A DNA stretch of 64,000 nt, from positions 1,431,685 to 1,495,684 of the forward strand of contig JACTAT010000027.1 of the NCBI GenBank assembly GCA_014526335.1, given 5' to 3'. This document shows, one piece after another, positions 22,601 to 34,100 of this stretch; within the stretch, counting starts at the first letter, position 1, and each line of letters starts with the position of its first letter. The DNA comes from Chrysaora quinquecirrha (lineage: Eukaryota; Cnidaria; Scyphozoa; Semaeostomeae; Pelagiidae). Position numbers and translations under genes: made by a program. Below the pieces are notes generated by a model, which saw only the letters and a program-made list of their open reading frames with translations, was not told where the DNA came from and made no database searches.

Positions 22601-25600
22601 CTTTCCATTGAAAAGGAAGACTCATTGTAATACACCCTTTTGATAATGTTCATCATTATGGACATTTTTTTAATGGTAAAAAGTAAAGGCTTCAAATGGG
22701 AGAGGATTCTAGGGTGGCTGAACATGCGAGTGACAAGCAAGCAACATCTCCCCCAACTCGTGGAGATGAGAAATGTTTCTGTTGCCTCCAGAAACATTTG
22801 CTTGTCTCATGCTACAAATTTTGTCTCGTGCTTCAAAAGTTTCTGAGGGGCTATACTGGGAGACTTCAACGGGACATCAATGTCACACGTGCAGTCCTTT
22901 TAACTTTGTGTTGTGGAGTTAAAAGATCTTTCTCAAAAATGTCTCTTTTCCAGGGAGAGAAGATATTTGTCTTCGATGACCTATTTCCAGTTGATTTACT
23001 AGACCACATGCGTGCCCATGTGCTGAAATATGGTACATACTTCTACGATGATAGCATTGATGATGAGAGTGATAATGTGCAATGGATTGCTGGTTTTGAT
23101 ATGCCTATGTATACCAAAAGCCCATACTGGAAAATCATACAGGCGGTAAAGTATTATATCTTCTATAGCTCAATGAAAGCTACTGTGGTGTGGTTTCAGG
23201 TCGATTCGCCCAACCTCCGATACCTGTGTCATTTCATGATGGGTTGGACAAAACATCTTAGCAGGCTGGGCAAAAGGAAGTTGGGTGAATCAGTGGCTGG
23301 GCGGACCGTCTTGAAAGCTGTGGTGTCATGATGTAATCCAGCTGACTAGTGGTGTCAGGAGCTCAGTGTGGTGAGGGTTCAAGCCCAGCCATGGTAGCGT
23401 CACAGCCAGTGTCAAGGTCTTGATTAGTTAACCTACTACTGTGATCCTAGCAACTGGTGCTAAAACACCATTTCACCTTCAATTACTTTTACTCTGTGCA
23501 AACAGCGTTGTAAACAGTGGCTAAATAAGAATTGTTTTGGATAACTAGAAATTGAATTCAAAGTGCAGTATTATAGAAACTGCGAGAATTGAAATTGATA
23601 TTGAAATCTATGGATGTACTTAAGAGCTTTTTCGTCTGACACTCCTCGGAGCTTAAACATCAGAAACTGGCCGAAACAATTGACAAGGCAGCGTTTACAT
23701 GATCGGTTTCTGTTCCCCAATGGGTAAAGATAGGCGTCGCTTTTCAATGAGAATTTCTGGAACCAATTCAAATGAAACTGCTAGCCTTACCAAAATGAGA
23801 TCGCCTGAAAGTAGTTCCCAACAGAATTTATGACCACATGCAGATCAAAATGCACCAATCAGAAAAGTGAAGCTGGATAGACGTGTTTGCTCTGGAGAGT
23901 GTCAGACGAAAAAAGATTAAAGAATGTCCACAGATTTTTCCGCATTTTCTCGCAATTTCGGAATTTTGTACCAGTCGAAGATTATTTACAGTATCCTGAT
24001 AACTCGAATTCAGGAACTTGAGCATTTTTATCTCAAGCATCAAAATTTCAAAATTATTTTACACTTGACTGTCGTCAATAATGAGAACTCGGAAATTTTT
24101 CAGGTCGCTACTTATGCAACTGGCTCTCCAGACTGGTTTCCTTATGACGTTTCAACAAATTTAATCCGCAATGCCGATCACACTCGCATCCATTTAGACA
24201 CAAGTCATGATAAAGACAAAGAGTGGACATTCTTAGTGTATCTAAATCCAAACTGGACTCAGAACAACTATGGGGAAACAGCATTCTTCGAGACAAACAG
24301 TGATGATACCGAGATTGTGACAGAAGTTAGGCCCAGATATGGACGTGCTGTGATCTTTCAAGGTGAGTGGAATTAAACTATGGTTCTGGCTTGCTAATTG
24401 GTATGGAATGTTTGTATCAGAAATTTCAAGCCTGCCATATTGTAATGCCCTGACCGTATGATCAAACATTGTTGGTCAAGCATGTGAGATATTGTCAAAC
24501 AAAAAGTTTGACTGTTTTTCCACATATCACAGCATTGCTTGTCGGACATTTTTTGCTATTAAATGACGGAAAATGTTTTTTAAGTTTGCCAAATTATTGC
24601 CTAGCAAATTCCTTTTGTCGAGCAACTTTCTTTGACGTGGCCAAGCGGGCAAAAACTTCTGGAAAGCAAATTTCAAATGTTTTATTAATAACGGTCAGAC
24701 ATTGTTTGCCAAACAATGGAGACAGGGTTTGAAACGAATGTTTGTCCGTTCGACCACTGAAGAAAACCTTGCTTGATAAGCAGATTTTACATACTTATGT
24801 TTCTAGAAAATTTCAAAAACATTCTCTGCTTATCGCAAGCAAGAAATATTTGACGAGCAATGTTTTGTTTGTGACGTGGCCAAATGGTCAAACAATCCAT
24901 TTTTGAATCGAATCTCAAGTGTTTTACCGCCAGGGAGTGCATTTGAAAAACTTTTAACAGGGGGGCTCGGCTGGTTTGTTTGTCTCTTATTTTTTTGGGC
25001 AGCAAATTTTCCATTTCCTGTTTTGGGCTAAGGTTTCCCTACAAGTCATTTCCTGGTGTCTAACGATGTCAAATATAAATTTTAGTCACGGTTTTTTGGA
25101 AAATACAGACATAACAAAACTCTTTACTGTTTGATCCTTTGCCCAGGGCTTAAAACAGTGTCAATTGTTTGTACCAAACATTTTGCATTTCAGGTCAAAT
25201 ACCACATTCTGCTCGTCCACCAAGTCTTAACTTCACCGGAGCAAGACTGACATTTGTTACTAAATTACAAGAAGATGAATACCATGGTAGGATGAAAAAC
25301 ATGCAAGAAGAATTGAGGCATTTCACAGCGCATGCTGGTTCAATAGACAGCCTGGAAATGCTCGCCGATAGTGGTGATACAGAGAACTACCTCCTCCAAA
25401 TGAAAGCACTCAGGGAGCAAACCAAGAAATGTAAGCTTGATGTCTTTGCTTTTTAATTGAGACAATACAAATCGCCTTTCAACCTAACTGCAATATAAAG
25501 TATTGCTTGTTTTCAACTGCACTTTTCTTTAATAAGCAACTGGACTTTTGTCCGGCCCTCAAAGTTGCTTTGAATTTTGGACATTTAAGCCCTCAAAGTC

Positions 25601-26487
25601 GCTTAAAAGTTGCTTAGCATTTTTTGTACCTTCACGGGAAATAATCAACTCCTGACTTCGGAGGTCAAAATAATCAACTGTTAGGCCTACCGCAGAAGAC
25701 TTTTAAGAGACAGTAAGTGGAGAAATGTTAGCTAAAGAACTTCAACATGCAAAACATAAGAGCAAACAATTTCCTAACAACAAGAAAGCGTATAATGTGA
25801 CAAAACAGTGAAACATAAACATAGATTAGGTGTTTTTGTTCCTTTCACAGAGCATCAACAAGGACAAACATTGTCGAGGTTCGAGCCCCAACCAAGTTAG
25901 CTTCATAGCTAGGGTCGAAGTCTCGTTATTTCGTTTATTTCTGAGATCTTGACAACTACAACTGGCACAAACACGCCATTTTATCTTCCCATTTTGAGTT
26001 TTTCTTGTTTGTAGACAAGTCAGCTCAAGAGAAGAAGCCTGATGCTGCTCCTGGTGAAGAAGGGCAAGGAGGAGAAATGACAGAAGGTATGGGTGCTGAA
26101 GAAGGTGCTGAGGGGGCAGAGGAAGGTGCTGAGGAGGGAGCAGAGGGACCAGAGGATGGAGCTGAAGGAGCAGAGGAAGGTGCTGAAGGAGAAGAAGAAG
26201 GTGCTGACGGACCAGAGGAAGGTGCTGATGGACCAGAGGGTGGTGAACAAGAGGGAACCGATGCACCTGGCCCCGGAGAGCAGGATGGCCCACCCAATAT
26301 GGAAGAGGAGGAGGGAGAAGAGGAAGAGCGAAACCCAGATGTAAGATATGTCATGAAAGAATTCAAGAAAATAACAGAAAGCGAAAAGAAAGATGCATCA
26401 AAAATTGCCAAGCTTTACAAAGAAATGAAAGAAAAAGATGCAAAAATTCTTCTGCAGATGAGCGAGAAGTTCCCGTCCATGCTATAG
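19636..26487 (+). CDS. secreted two-domain 2OG-Fe(II) oxygenase, copy 1 (exon 2 truncated)
   Basis: Member of the prolyl-hydroxylase-like 2-oxoglutarate/Fe(II) oxygenases; substrate unknown. Exons: 19636-19770, about 21128-21246, 22126-22438, 22954-23145, 24104-24362, 25194-25430, 26015-26487. A signal peptide (ILAGLMGLTLLCFVNCQ) starts the protein, so it enters the secretory path. The C-terminal domain has the iron triad and cosubstrate Arg: HLD in RIHLD (exon 5), His in IPHSARPPS and Arg in GARLTFV (exon 6). The N-terminal domain has VVAD and IPRLTRPPS at the matching places, so both iron His are absent. Compared with copy 2, about 115 codons at the start of exon 2 are missing; the exon remnant begins at the edge of a MITE, where TTAGAG|TAT could serve as an in-frame acceptor. 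Exon 7 carries a long Glu/Gly/Ala repeat (EGAEGAEEGAEEGAEG) and ends EKFPSML. If spliced as inferred the protein has about 575 residues. Copy 1 may be functional or may have a dead N-terminal half. Confidence 0.82.
20105..20330 (+). mobile_element. tRNA-derived SINE
   Basis: A-box-like TGGCTCATTGGGTTGTGC and B box CCAGGTTCTAGCCTCGG at tRNA-like spacing, followed by a non-tRNA body and no tRNA 3' end. Inserted in intron 1 of oxygenase copy 1. Its sequence differs from the other SINE families in the window. Confidence 0.6.
20746..21129. mobile_element. MITE at the exon 2 break of oxygenase copy 1
   Basis: Ends TACTCTTAGGTGCCA and TGGCACCTTAGAGTA are inverted repeats with a TA at each border, and inner parts repeat GTTTATTAAT and CCCCCGTTTAT. 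A relative with the same ends (TACTCTTAGG, CCTAAGAGTA) is at 48535-49113. The right end abuts the first recognisable codons of exon 2. Confidence 0.85.
21560..21880. mobile_element. MITE with AATACACCTTTTCAACT ends
   Basis: AATACACCTTTTCAACTAAA at the left is mirrored by AGTTGAAAAGGTGTATT at the right, with further imperfect pairing (CTCATTTTCAAAAA against GTTTTCTAAAT) inside. About 320 bp, non-coding, in intron 2 of oxygenase copy 1. Confidence 0.8.
22700..22905. mobile_element. decayed MITE of the TAAAGGCCTGGC family
   Basis: Reads, in reverse relative to other copies, GAGTGACAAGCAAGCAACAT, AAATGTTTCTGTTGCC and GTTTCTGAGG, matching the order of motifs in 36519-36798. Terminal repeats are worn. 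It ends about 50 bp before exon 4 of oxygenase copy 1. Confidence 0.6.
23313..23482 (+). mobile_element. SINE, family A
   Basis: Contains GTGGTGTCATGATGTAATCC, GCTCAGTGTGGTGAGGGTTC, a B-box-like GGGTTCAAGCCCAGCCA, then ACCTACTACTGTGATCCTAG and a tail of TTTCACC. The same order occurs at 30009-30185 (+), 38526-38706 (-), 44996-45334 (-, interrupted) and in fragments at 25858-25990, 32372-32475 and 61262-61345. Located in intron 4 of oxygenase copy 1. Confidence 0.7.
24445..25165. mobile_element. CAAACATTGTTTG-rich element, copy 1
   Basis: Bounded by CCCTGACCGTATGATCAAAC and GTTTGATCCTTTGCCCAGGG, which are inverted. The interior is a series of short palindromic motifs (CAAACAATG, GACGTGGCCAA). 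Related elements are at 31355-31695 and 45742-46408. It fills intron 5 of oxygenase copy 1. Confidence 0.65.
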
Positions 26488-26591
26488 AGAAGAGACCCAG
26501 TTGTGTAGCTTTTTATTTAATTTTTCTAATGCAGACTTTTTAGATTTGTGAAGCAACGAGGGGCAAGTTCTCGTAAGGCCTAGCTTAACTT

Positions 26592-26926
26592 GGGGTGTAT
26601 TTTTTGGTTACGTTCTGTTTTCAGCAGACGCCTTCTCTCTTCGGCAGATGTCGAAACGTATTTTTTTTGGTACAGTCTTCTGAAAACGGCAGGTTTCGCA
26701 GGCCTCCAAAACCTTCTGTCCCCGAAGCTGGAAGGTTTCACAGACTTCACAAGGAATCTCGTTCTCACTTTAAAATCATCGGTTTTGTTCGAGTTTGTTC
26801 TGATCAGCCTACCGTTTTCGACAGCTGTGTTTTTTTGGTACAGGAAGATTTTTCCTGCTAAGTCTACCGTTTTCAGATTTTAGAAGATCTGCCAAAATCA
26901 GGAGGTTACCAAAAAAATACGCCCTT
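26592..26926. mobile_element. MITE with GGGGTGTATTTTTTGGT-type ends
   Basis: Inverted-orientation relative of 4085-4416, with ends GGGGTGTATTTTTTGG and CCAAAAAAATACGCCCT. It lies about 100 bp after the stop codon of oxygenase copy 1, so probably in or near its 3' untranslated region. Confidence 0.85.
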
Positions 26927-28184
26927 GATTTACTTCGAGTTCGAATTAATGCATTGCAGCGTTATTTCTGAAATCACAGAGCAAAATCTAAACAACACAA
27001 AATCTAGCAAATCTTCGCTATTTTATTTTCGTACTAGTTTCACTTCAGCAAAATAAAGTGTGGCTTATTTTTCTATTTATATGCTGAAATTTTGTATTTG
27101 CTGATGAATAAAAATGATGTGATAAGAAATTTTTGTTTCTGTTGTTAATTTCTTCGAATTTATATCAGGATATGTCTCATATGTATGTCTAATATATGTA
27201 TTTTTTATAAGAAATTCTTCATAAGAAACCGAGACTCTGGAATGGCAAAAATCAAGACCGCATTACTGGATAATATCACCACGTTACAGGACAAAAATCA
27301 AAACCTCATTACTGGACAATATCACCACGCATAACGTATGTACAGTACAGTACAGTGGTGGTTGTGCAGTACTGATGATATCCCTCCGCTGTGCTGATGA
27401 TATTTTGTGTTCTGATTTTTATATTTTAGCTTCTTAGATGTGTTTTGTAACTTTATTATAACTTTAATTTAGCGGCCCAAGCCTGATAAGCTCTGCTTTT
27501 CTTGGGTCGCGTAAAACACACTATTTTGCTTTAATTTGTACCTTATACATTAATTGTGTGTTTTACGAATGAAATTGAATTGAAAAAAAAAAATTTATAA
27601 GGAACCCACATGTAGAAGGCACGAAAATTTAAAGAACTTATACTACTAAAGAGAACATCGTTAAGGAACTTTTTAACTGCAAGTAAACAAGGTTCCATTC
27701 ATTTGCAGTCGAAAACCAAATAAATTGTACGTAACGCATGTATCAAATGTCTCCTTGAGTAGCCTCGGAGCTTTGCTTACATGCAAGTGTCTCTCTATTA
27801 GTGTTATGACACTGAATGTGCAGTTCGTATCTGGGGTGAAACTTTTTAGTTTTTCAGAAAATACGCGTAGTTTAACAAGTTTTCATCCGTTGTTTTTCTA
27901 GTCCACACAGATTCCACCAGGGTCTTAGTCCCAGGGTCTTGGTTCTAGTTCTTCGGTGCAAAGTCGAGCAAAAATAAGGGGGCGTGTTCGATTTGAGAAT
28001 AACACAAAAGATTCTTCCGCTACCATTGTTTTTCCTGTGATTTCTTCCTCCAAAGCCACATTAGAAAGGTTTTTCCTGTTCAGTGTGCATTGCAGATCAA
28101 GAAGACCAGTAAGTTAACAATCGAAAGTAGTGAAGTCACCTCAGAGTGTTTAATTTGAAATTTTTTCCCGCAAAAAAAGAAACC
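26927..28184. other. intergenic between the two oxygenase copies
   Basis: Contains an AATAAA at about 27107 that could serve copy 1, a short GTACTGATGATATCCCTCC fragment of the 22-bp minisatellite near 27370, and the third copy of the AAGGAAC dispersed repeat at 27595-27835. The last 250 bp probably hold the promoter and 5' untranslated region of copy 2. No other gene was seen. Confidence 0.55.
27595..27835. repeat. dispersed repeat (AAGGAAC family), copy 3
   Basis: Same order of blocks as 10770-11035 (AAGGAACCCACATGTA, TACTACTAAAGAGAACATC, GGTTCCATTCATTTGCAG, AATGTGCAGTT). Non-coding. Confidence 0.65.
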
Positions 28185-31100
28185 ATGAAAAAATTGATTT
28201 TGGGCCTAATCGGCATTTCGATCATATATTTTGCAAACTGCCAGAGTGAATTTGACGTTGGTGTTACTCAACAGCAAATGAAATTTGGACAGAAGACCGA
28301 TGAGGAGGCTTTGAAGGTAAGCCTTATGGAAATTTTATGGAAAGTAATAATGATCTTGATACTTAAAATCTTGAACGAAAAAAGTTTCAGCGCTAGTGCT
28401 AACCCTGCAATTGCGAATCACGAGAAAGTCAAGGAGAGTTAACTTCTTCACGAAGTAGGTCAAGGTCAGGCCAAGGAAACAAAGACAAGGCCATAGAATA
28501 TGGACAAGGCCAATTCCATTTGGAATACCGGAAAGTGATAATCCAGGTCCCTTGAGAGGACCAGGAAACAGGACTTATATGTAGGAACTAGGACCATGAC
28601 CCATAAGATGGAACCAGGACCCAGACACATAAGCAGGAGCGAGGACCTTGACCCACAGGAGAACCTAGGACCTGGACCCATTAGGAGGACCTAGGACACT
28701 GTCCCATCAGGAGGGCCTACAATCTGAACTGGACCCATCAGGTGGACCTAGGACCCTGACCCATCAAGATGAGAACCTAGTACCTGGACCCATAAGGAGG
28801 ACCCAGGACCAGGGTCCAGACAGGAGGACACAGGGCCTGGACCTATAATCAGCACTCAGTCACTCAATCAAGGCAATCAACCTTAACTGCTCAATCATAC
28901 AGTCAGTCAATCAATCACAGTCACTTATACAATCAATCAATCAATTGGTTAACTAGCTAATTAACAATCTTTCACTATCAGTCATTATCAACCAATCAAT
29001 CACTCAATCGAACAGTCAGTGAATAAGTCACAAACAATACCATCAATAAATCAATCACAATGAATCAATCAGTCACAATCACTCAATCAAAAATCAACAA
29101 ATCATTCAACTAACCAACTATCAATCAATCAATCAATGACAATCACTTAATCACAAAATCAAGCAATCATTCAATCAATCGTAGTCAATCAATCAGCAAG
29201 ACCACTATTGAACTGAAATGGTCTGAATTACTGAGTATTTCTTTATAAGTATGTTTCCGCTTGTTATCAATATCAACTACTAAAGTTTGTATGATTCAAA
29301 GACTTTCCCTAGACTTATTACTTGAGTCCCAGTTATCGCTCATCAGACCGAGACTAATACCAAAACTAGCATTTATTTCAATAGTGAGAACTACGACTCA
29401 GGTTATCAGTCTAGACTTCCCAATTTTTTGTTATTTTCGCTTCTCTCTCAGATTCAAACAGCAGAATCGATAAACACAACAGCAAAGAGATCATTAATAT
29501 ATCACTCGAATGATGGAAAGCCAATGGCGGTATATGACAAGCTATTCAAAGGCAGCATCATCTTAACCCTGAGATCATACTTAACATCACTTGGACAAGA
29601 CTCCTGGCTATTCAACAACTATGACCCTGATCATTTGAATAATCAGAGAGCAACTGACAATGTTCCATGGGTGAATTACAGAGACCCAATGGAGTTCAAT
29701 CGTATGCTTGTCTGTAAAACCCTAGTTAAGGCCATCACTGACTTAACTGGCAAGAAAGAAGAATGGTTTCCTTATAAGGTAACGGGGAAGGTGATACGAA
29801 GAAGTGACCATACAAAAGTCGTTGCCGACTCAAATGAAGCTGAGGAATTTTCTGTCATGTTTTATCTCAACTCAATATGGAGGAAGAACTATTATGGAGA
29901 GCTTTACTTGTGAGTCAAGGAAGTTTTTGTCTTTTAAGGGTGCGTCCTTTTTGGACCTTCCTCGCTTCTTCTGCTCCCTATTTCTGTGGCGTTGTGGCGT
30001 GGCGTCGAAGGTGCTGTGGCGTCATGGTGTAATCCAGCTGACTCGTGATGTCAGAAGCTCAGTGTGGTCATGGTTCGAGCCAAGCCACGGTAGCGTCACG
30101 GCCAGGCTCTAGGTCTCGATTAGTTAACCTACTCGTACTGAGATCGTAGCGACTGGCGCTAAAACACAATTTCACCTTCACCTTAACCCGTTTCCCTGGG
30201 GTGGGGCACTTGATCAAATTTTATAAGGGACGTGCCGCCCAAGCAGAAAAAACATACCCGACCTTATACCGATTTTTTAAAAATGTATACCCAACCTATT
30301 TTCCACTCTTTAAGCATAAAAATCGTGACAATGGAGACCGTCCCTTGACCAAAATCGGGTAAATCTTCACCATTCCTTATACCAAAACATCCAAATCGTT
30401 AAAACTGACACTGTACTTAAACCAAAATCGTGAAAACGGAGACCGTCCTTATACCAATATCGAAAAGATTTGATACCGCCGCTTCGGGCGGCACGTCCCA
30501 GTACCAAAATTACACATAGCCCCCCCACCGCCCGGCTTTTTTATCGAAACTTCTGAGCGATCGAAAGCTGGTTATTTTGAGGAAAAAAGGAAAAAAGCGG
30601 GGACTTTATAGGCTCAAAGCACAGTCTTGCATTGTTCCAAAATTTCCCCAAAATGAGGCTTTTTTCTGGAAAATTTTAGGACCCATTCTTTCCGCGCAAG
30701 TTGATTTTCGCAGAATTGTCGCACTTTTTCGTAGAATTTTTGCCACAGCGTGCAGCAACCTCGGGATTTCTCAGAAAGGGACATTTTCAGGAGTATTGCG
30801 TCGCCAGAACAGGTGGAGAATCGCACCTATAGCCGCGGCTTTATGCTAGAACATCTGGAACCTCTTGGGTATCCCTCGTCATAGTTTGCTTCCGTAATGA
30901 ACTTTTTATCCCATTTTCTCTTTTACAAAACAAGTTTTGATGATGGAAAGGAAATAATGCACGGTGTCACACCAAGACCTGGCAGAGTTGTCATCTGGGA
31001 TAGTTCTATTCCACGCTTGACAAGACCACCAAGTGTCCAACAAAATCAGGGACAAGTTCTTCTTCATGTTCAGTTTTCAAAATCGAAGCAAAAAATGGTT

Positions 31101-34100
31101 GAAGAGCATGATAGATGGCTCGCATTTTGGAATGATCGACTTGAAGCAAAAAGAACATGGTATCTTCCTGAATATAAGGAATCATCTGAGAATCCATTGG
31201 TACCGAATGTCGCTGATCATGTAGTTGCCAATTATTCAACTCTGAAGGTACTCTAATTGACTTTGTAGCTACAGTTCGCGTTTGATGTCCATTTGGCTTT
31301 CGTTGTAAATCCTGAATACTTCTTAAAAAGCTTGGTGACTTATCATAAGGCTCTGAACACACGATCAAACATTATTTGTCAAACGTTTGAAAGTTGAATT
31401 TCAATGACAATGTTTTACCGTTTGGCCACGTCGCAAAACATTGCTTGTCAAACTGCTTGCTGCTTGTCAAGCAATGTTCGTCAAACTGCTTGCTGCTTGT
31501 CAAGCAATGTTTGAACGTTTGGCCACGTCGCAAAACATTGCTTGCAACAATTTTCTTCTTGCGTCAAGCAAACTCAAGACAAATTCTGCTTGTCGAGCAC
31601 TGTTTGAACGTCTGGCCATATCTGATAAGTGCTGATTTAAACAAATTTAAAATGTTTGACAAACAATGTTTGGTCGTTTGGCTTTTGGCCAGAACCTAAG
31701 AATCATCAGCCTGATTTCCATTGCATCTTAACAATCGCATTGGAAATAAAAGAAAAATAATTATTCGTGAGATATACTATTTGCAAGATCATTAAGCCTT
31801 GCTTCAATATGATCGTTGACGATCGCTGACGATCGCTTGGTTTTTGTAGCGATCGCAAACGATCTTATGGAAACAAATTTTACATTTGCAGCGATCGTAA
31901 ACAGTCATATCGATTCGGTCGTACAATCGCGAAAGCCCGAAGTTTGTGCAGAATGATCGTTGAGTCGCGCCGGTATGGGATATAAATTTCGTTTCTTTCC
32001 GAGCACCTTGCTAACGGTCCTTGGTTCCGGGACCTCAACCTTTGCTGGGCTGTGTGTGCATTTCTTATTTAATTTAACATTAAAGTTTGCTTTTGGCCTA
32101 AACGTGTTTTTCACCAAGACATTACTTTTTTTCCAGGGAGAGAAGATATTCGTCTTTGATGGTCTATTTCCAGTTGATTTACTAGACCACATGCGTGCAC
32201 ATGTGCTGAAATATGGTACATACTTCTATGATGATAGCATTGATGATGTTAGTGATAACGTACAATGGATTGCTGGCTTTGATATGCCTATGTATACCAA
32301 AAGCCCATACTGGAAAATCATTCATGCGGTAATGTATAACATATATCTATAAACTCTAACTAAAACTAAAGAAAGACCTCGCAGGTGCTGAAGCGTCTTG
32401 GTGTAAATAAACGAGCTCTTAGTGTCAGGAGTTCAGAGAGCTCAGGGTCTGAACCCCAGCAACGGTAGCGCCACTTTCTGGAACATCCTCCATTGTACTG
32501 GTAATATCCCTGCACTGTATACTGATGATATCCTCCGTTGTACTGATGATATCCCCTGTACTCTACTGTTGATATCCTCTACTGTACTGATGATATCCCT
32601 TCGCTGTATTGATAGACAGGGTTTTTTCCGCAACAATCTAGCAAAGAGGGTAACCTAGGGTTTTTTAATTGAAATCTACTAAAAAAAGGTCGGAGAACAC
32701 AAATCCAAGATGGGCCCTCAAAAATTTTCGCCGGAAGTACCCTTAATTAACGCCTAATTATGCCTAATTAAGTCAATTAAAAAAGTTACACTTTTTCAAA
32801 TCTGATTAATGCAATATGTAGATCTTGTAACGCTGAGTAAAATTGTCTTTGACTGTATTTCAATACAACCTACCAGTTTCGAGAAAAAACTCGTTTGAAA
32901 TAATGATGACGTCATCGTCCTAAGGCTCAGTATGGGCTTTTATCAACTCGCTTAACTTCAGAAATAGGGGTCGAATCGTCAAAAAACCGCTTACGATGCG
33001 ATACGGGTATGCATGGCAGGATAATAAGCATAATAAGCCCCACCGCAAATTTGGAAAAACGAAGAAAGGGGGTTCACTGCATAAACAATAGGAATCCCAT
33101 TATGAATACTGTATAACAAATTTGACCTCTCGCCATTTCAAGCAGGTTTGATATTAAAACTTCAAATCTCGAACATGAGTAGTCCTTCACAACGCCTTTT
33201 GGCTCATGGATGACTGGGCATCATTTTGGTCCATTATGACGTCATTTGCCCCCATGACGTCATCAGACCCCTTTATGATGACAGAACCACACCCAATAAT
33301 CACCATTCTGCTGTCTTAGCGTACATTTATCGCATAATTAGTGGTTTTGTGACTATTGCACCCCAACCTATAAAGTTATACAAGCTGAAATGTAGAACCC
33401 AGGTCTGTACTCGTCATAATGGTGATGACGTCATCATAATTTCAAACGAGTTTTTCTCGAAATTGGTAGGTTGTATTGAAATACAATCAAAGACAATTTT
33501 ACTCAGCGTTTCAAGGTCTACATATTGCAGTAATCAGATTTGAAAAAGTGCGACTTTTTTGATTGACTTCATTAGGCCTAATTAGGCATTAATTAAGGCT
33601 ACTTCCGGTGAAAATTTTTGAAGGCCCATCTTGGATTCGTGTTCTCCGACCTTTTTTTAGTAGATTTCATTGAAAAAACCCAAGGTTACCCTCTTTGCTA
33701 GATTGTTGCGGAAAAAACCCTGTCTATGATGATGTCCCTCCACTGTGCTCACAATATCCCTCCAATGTACTGAACATCCTCCACTGTACTGGTAATATCC
33801 CTGCACTGTATACTGATGATATACCTCCGTTGTACTGGTAATATCCCTGCACTGTATACTGATGATATCCCTCCGTTGTACTGGTAATATCCCTGCACTG
33901 TATACTGATGATATCCTCCACTGTATTGATGATGTCCCTCCACTGTGCTCATAATATCCCTCCAATGTACTGAACATCCTCCACTGTACTGGTAATATCC
34001 CTGCACTGAACTGATGATATCCCTCCACAGTACTGAATATCCTCCACTGTACTTATGATATCCCTCCCCTCCACTGTATTGATGATGTCCCTCCACTGTG

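Noticed and set aside
26025..26411. Minus-strand Ser/Pro-rich frame opposite oxygenase exon 7.
   Set aside because: It is the antisense of the GAGGGAGCAGA-type acidic repeat; the plus strand is the coding one by homology with copy 2.
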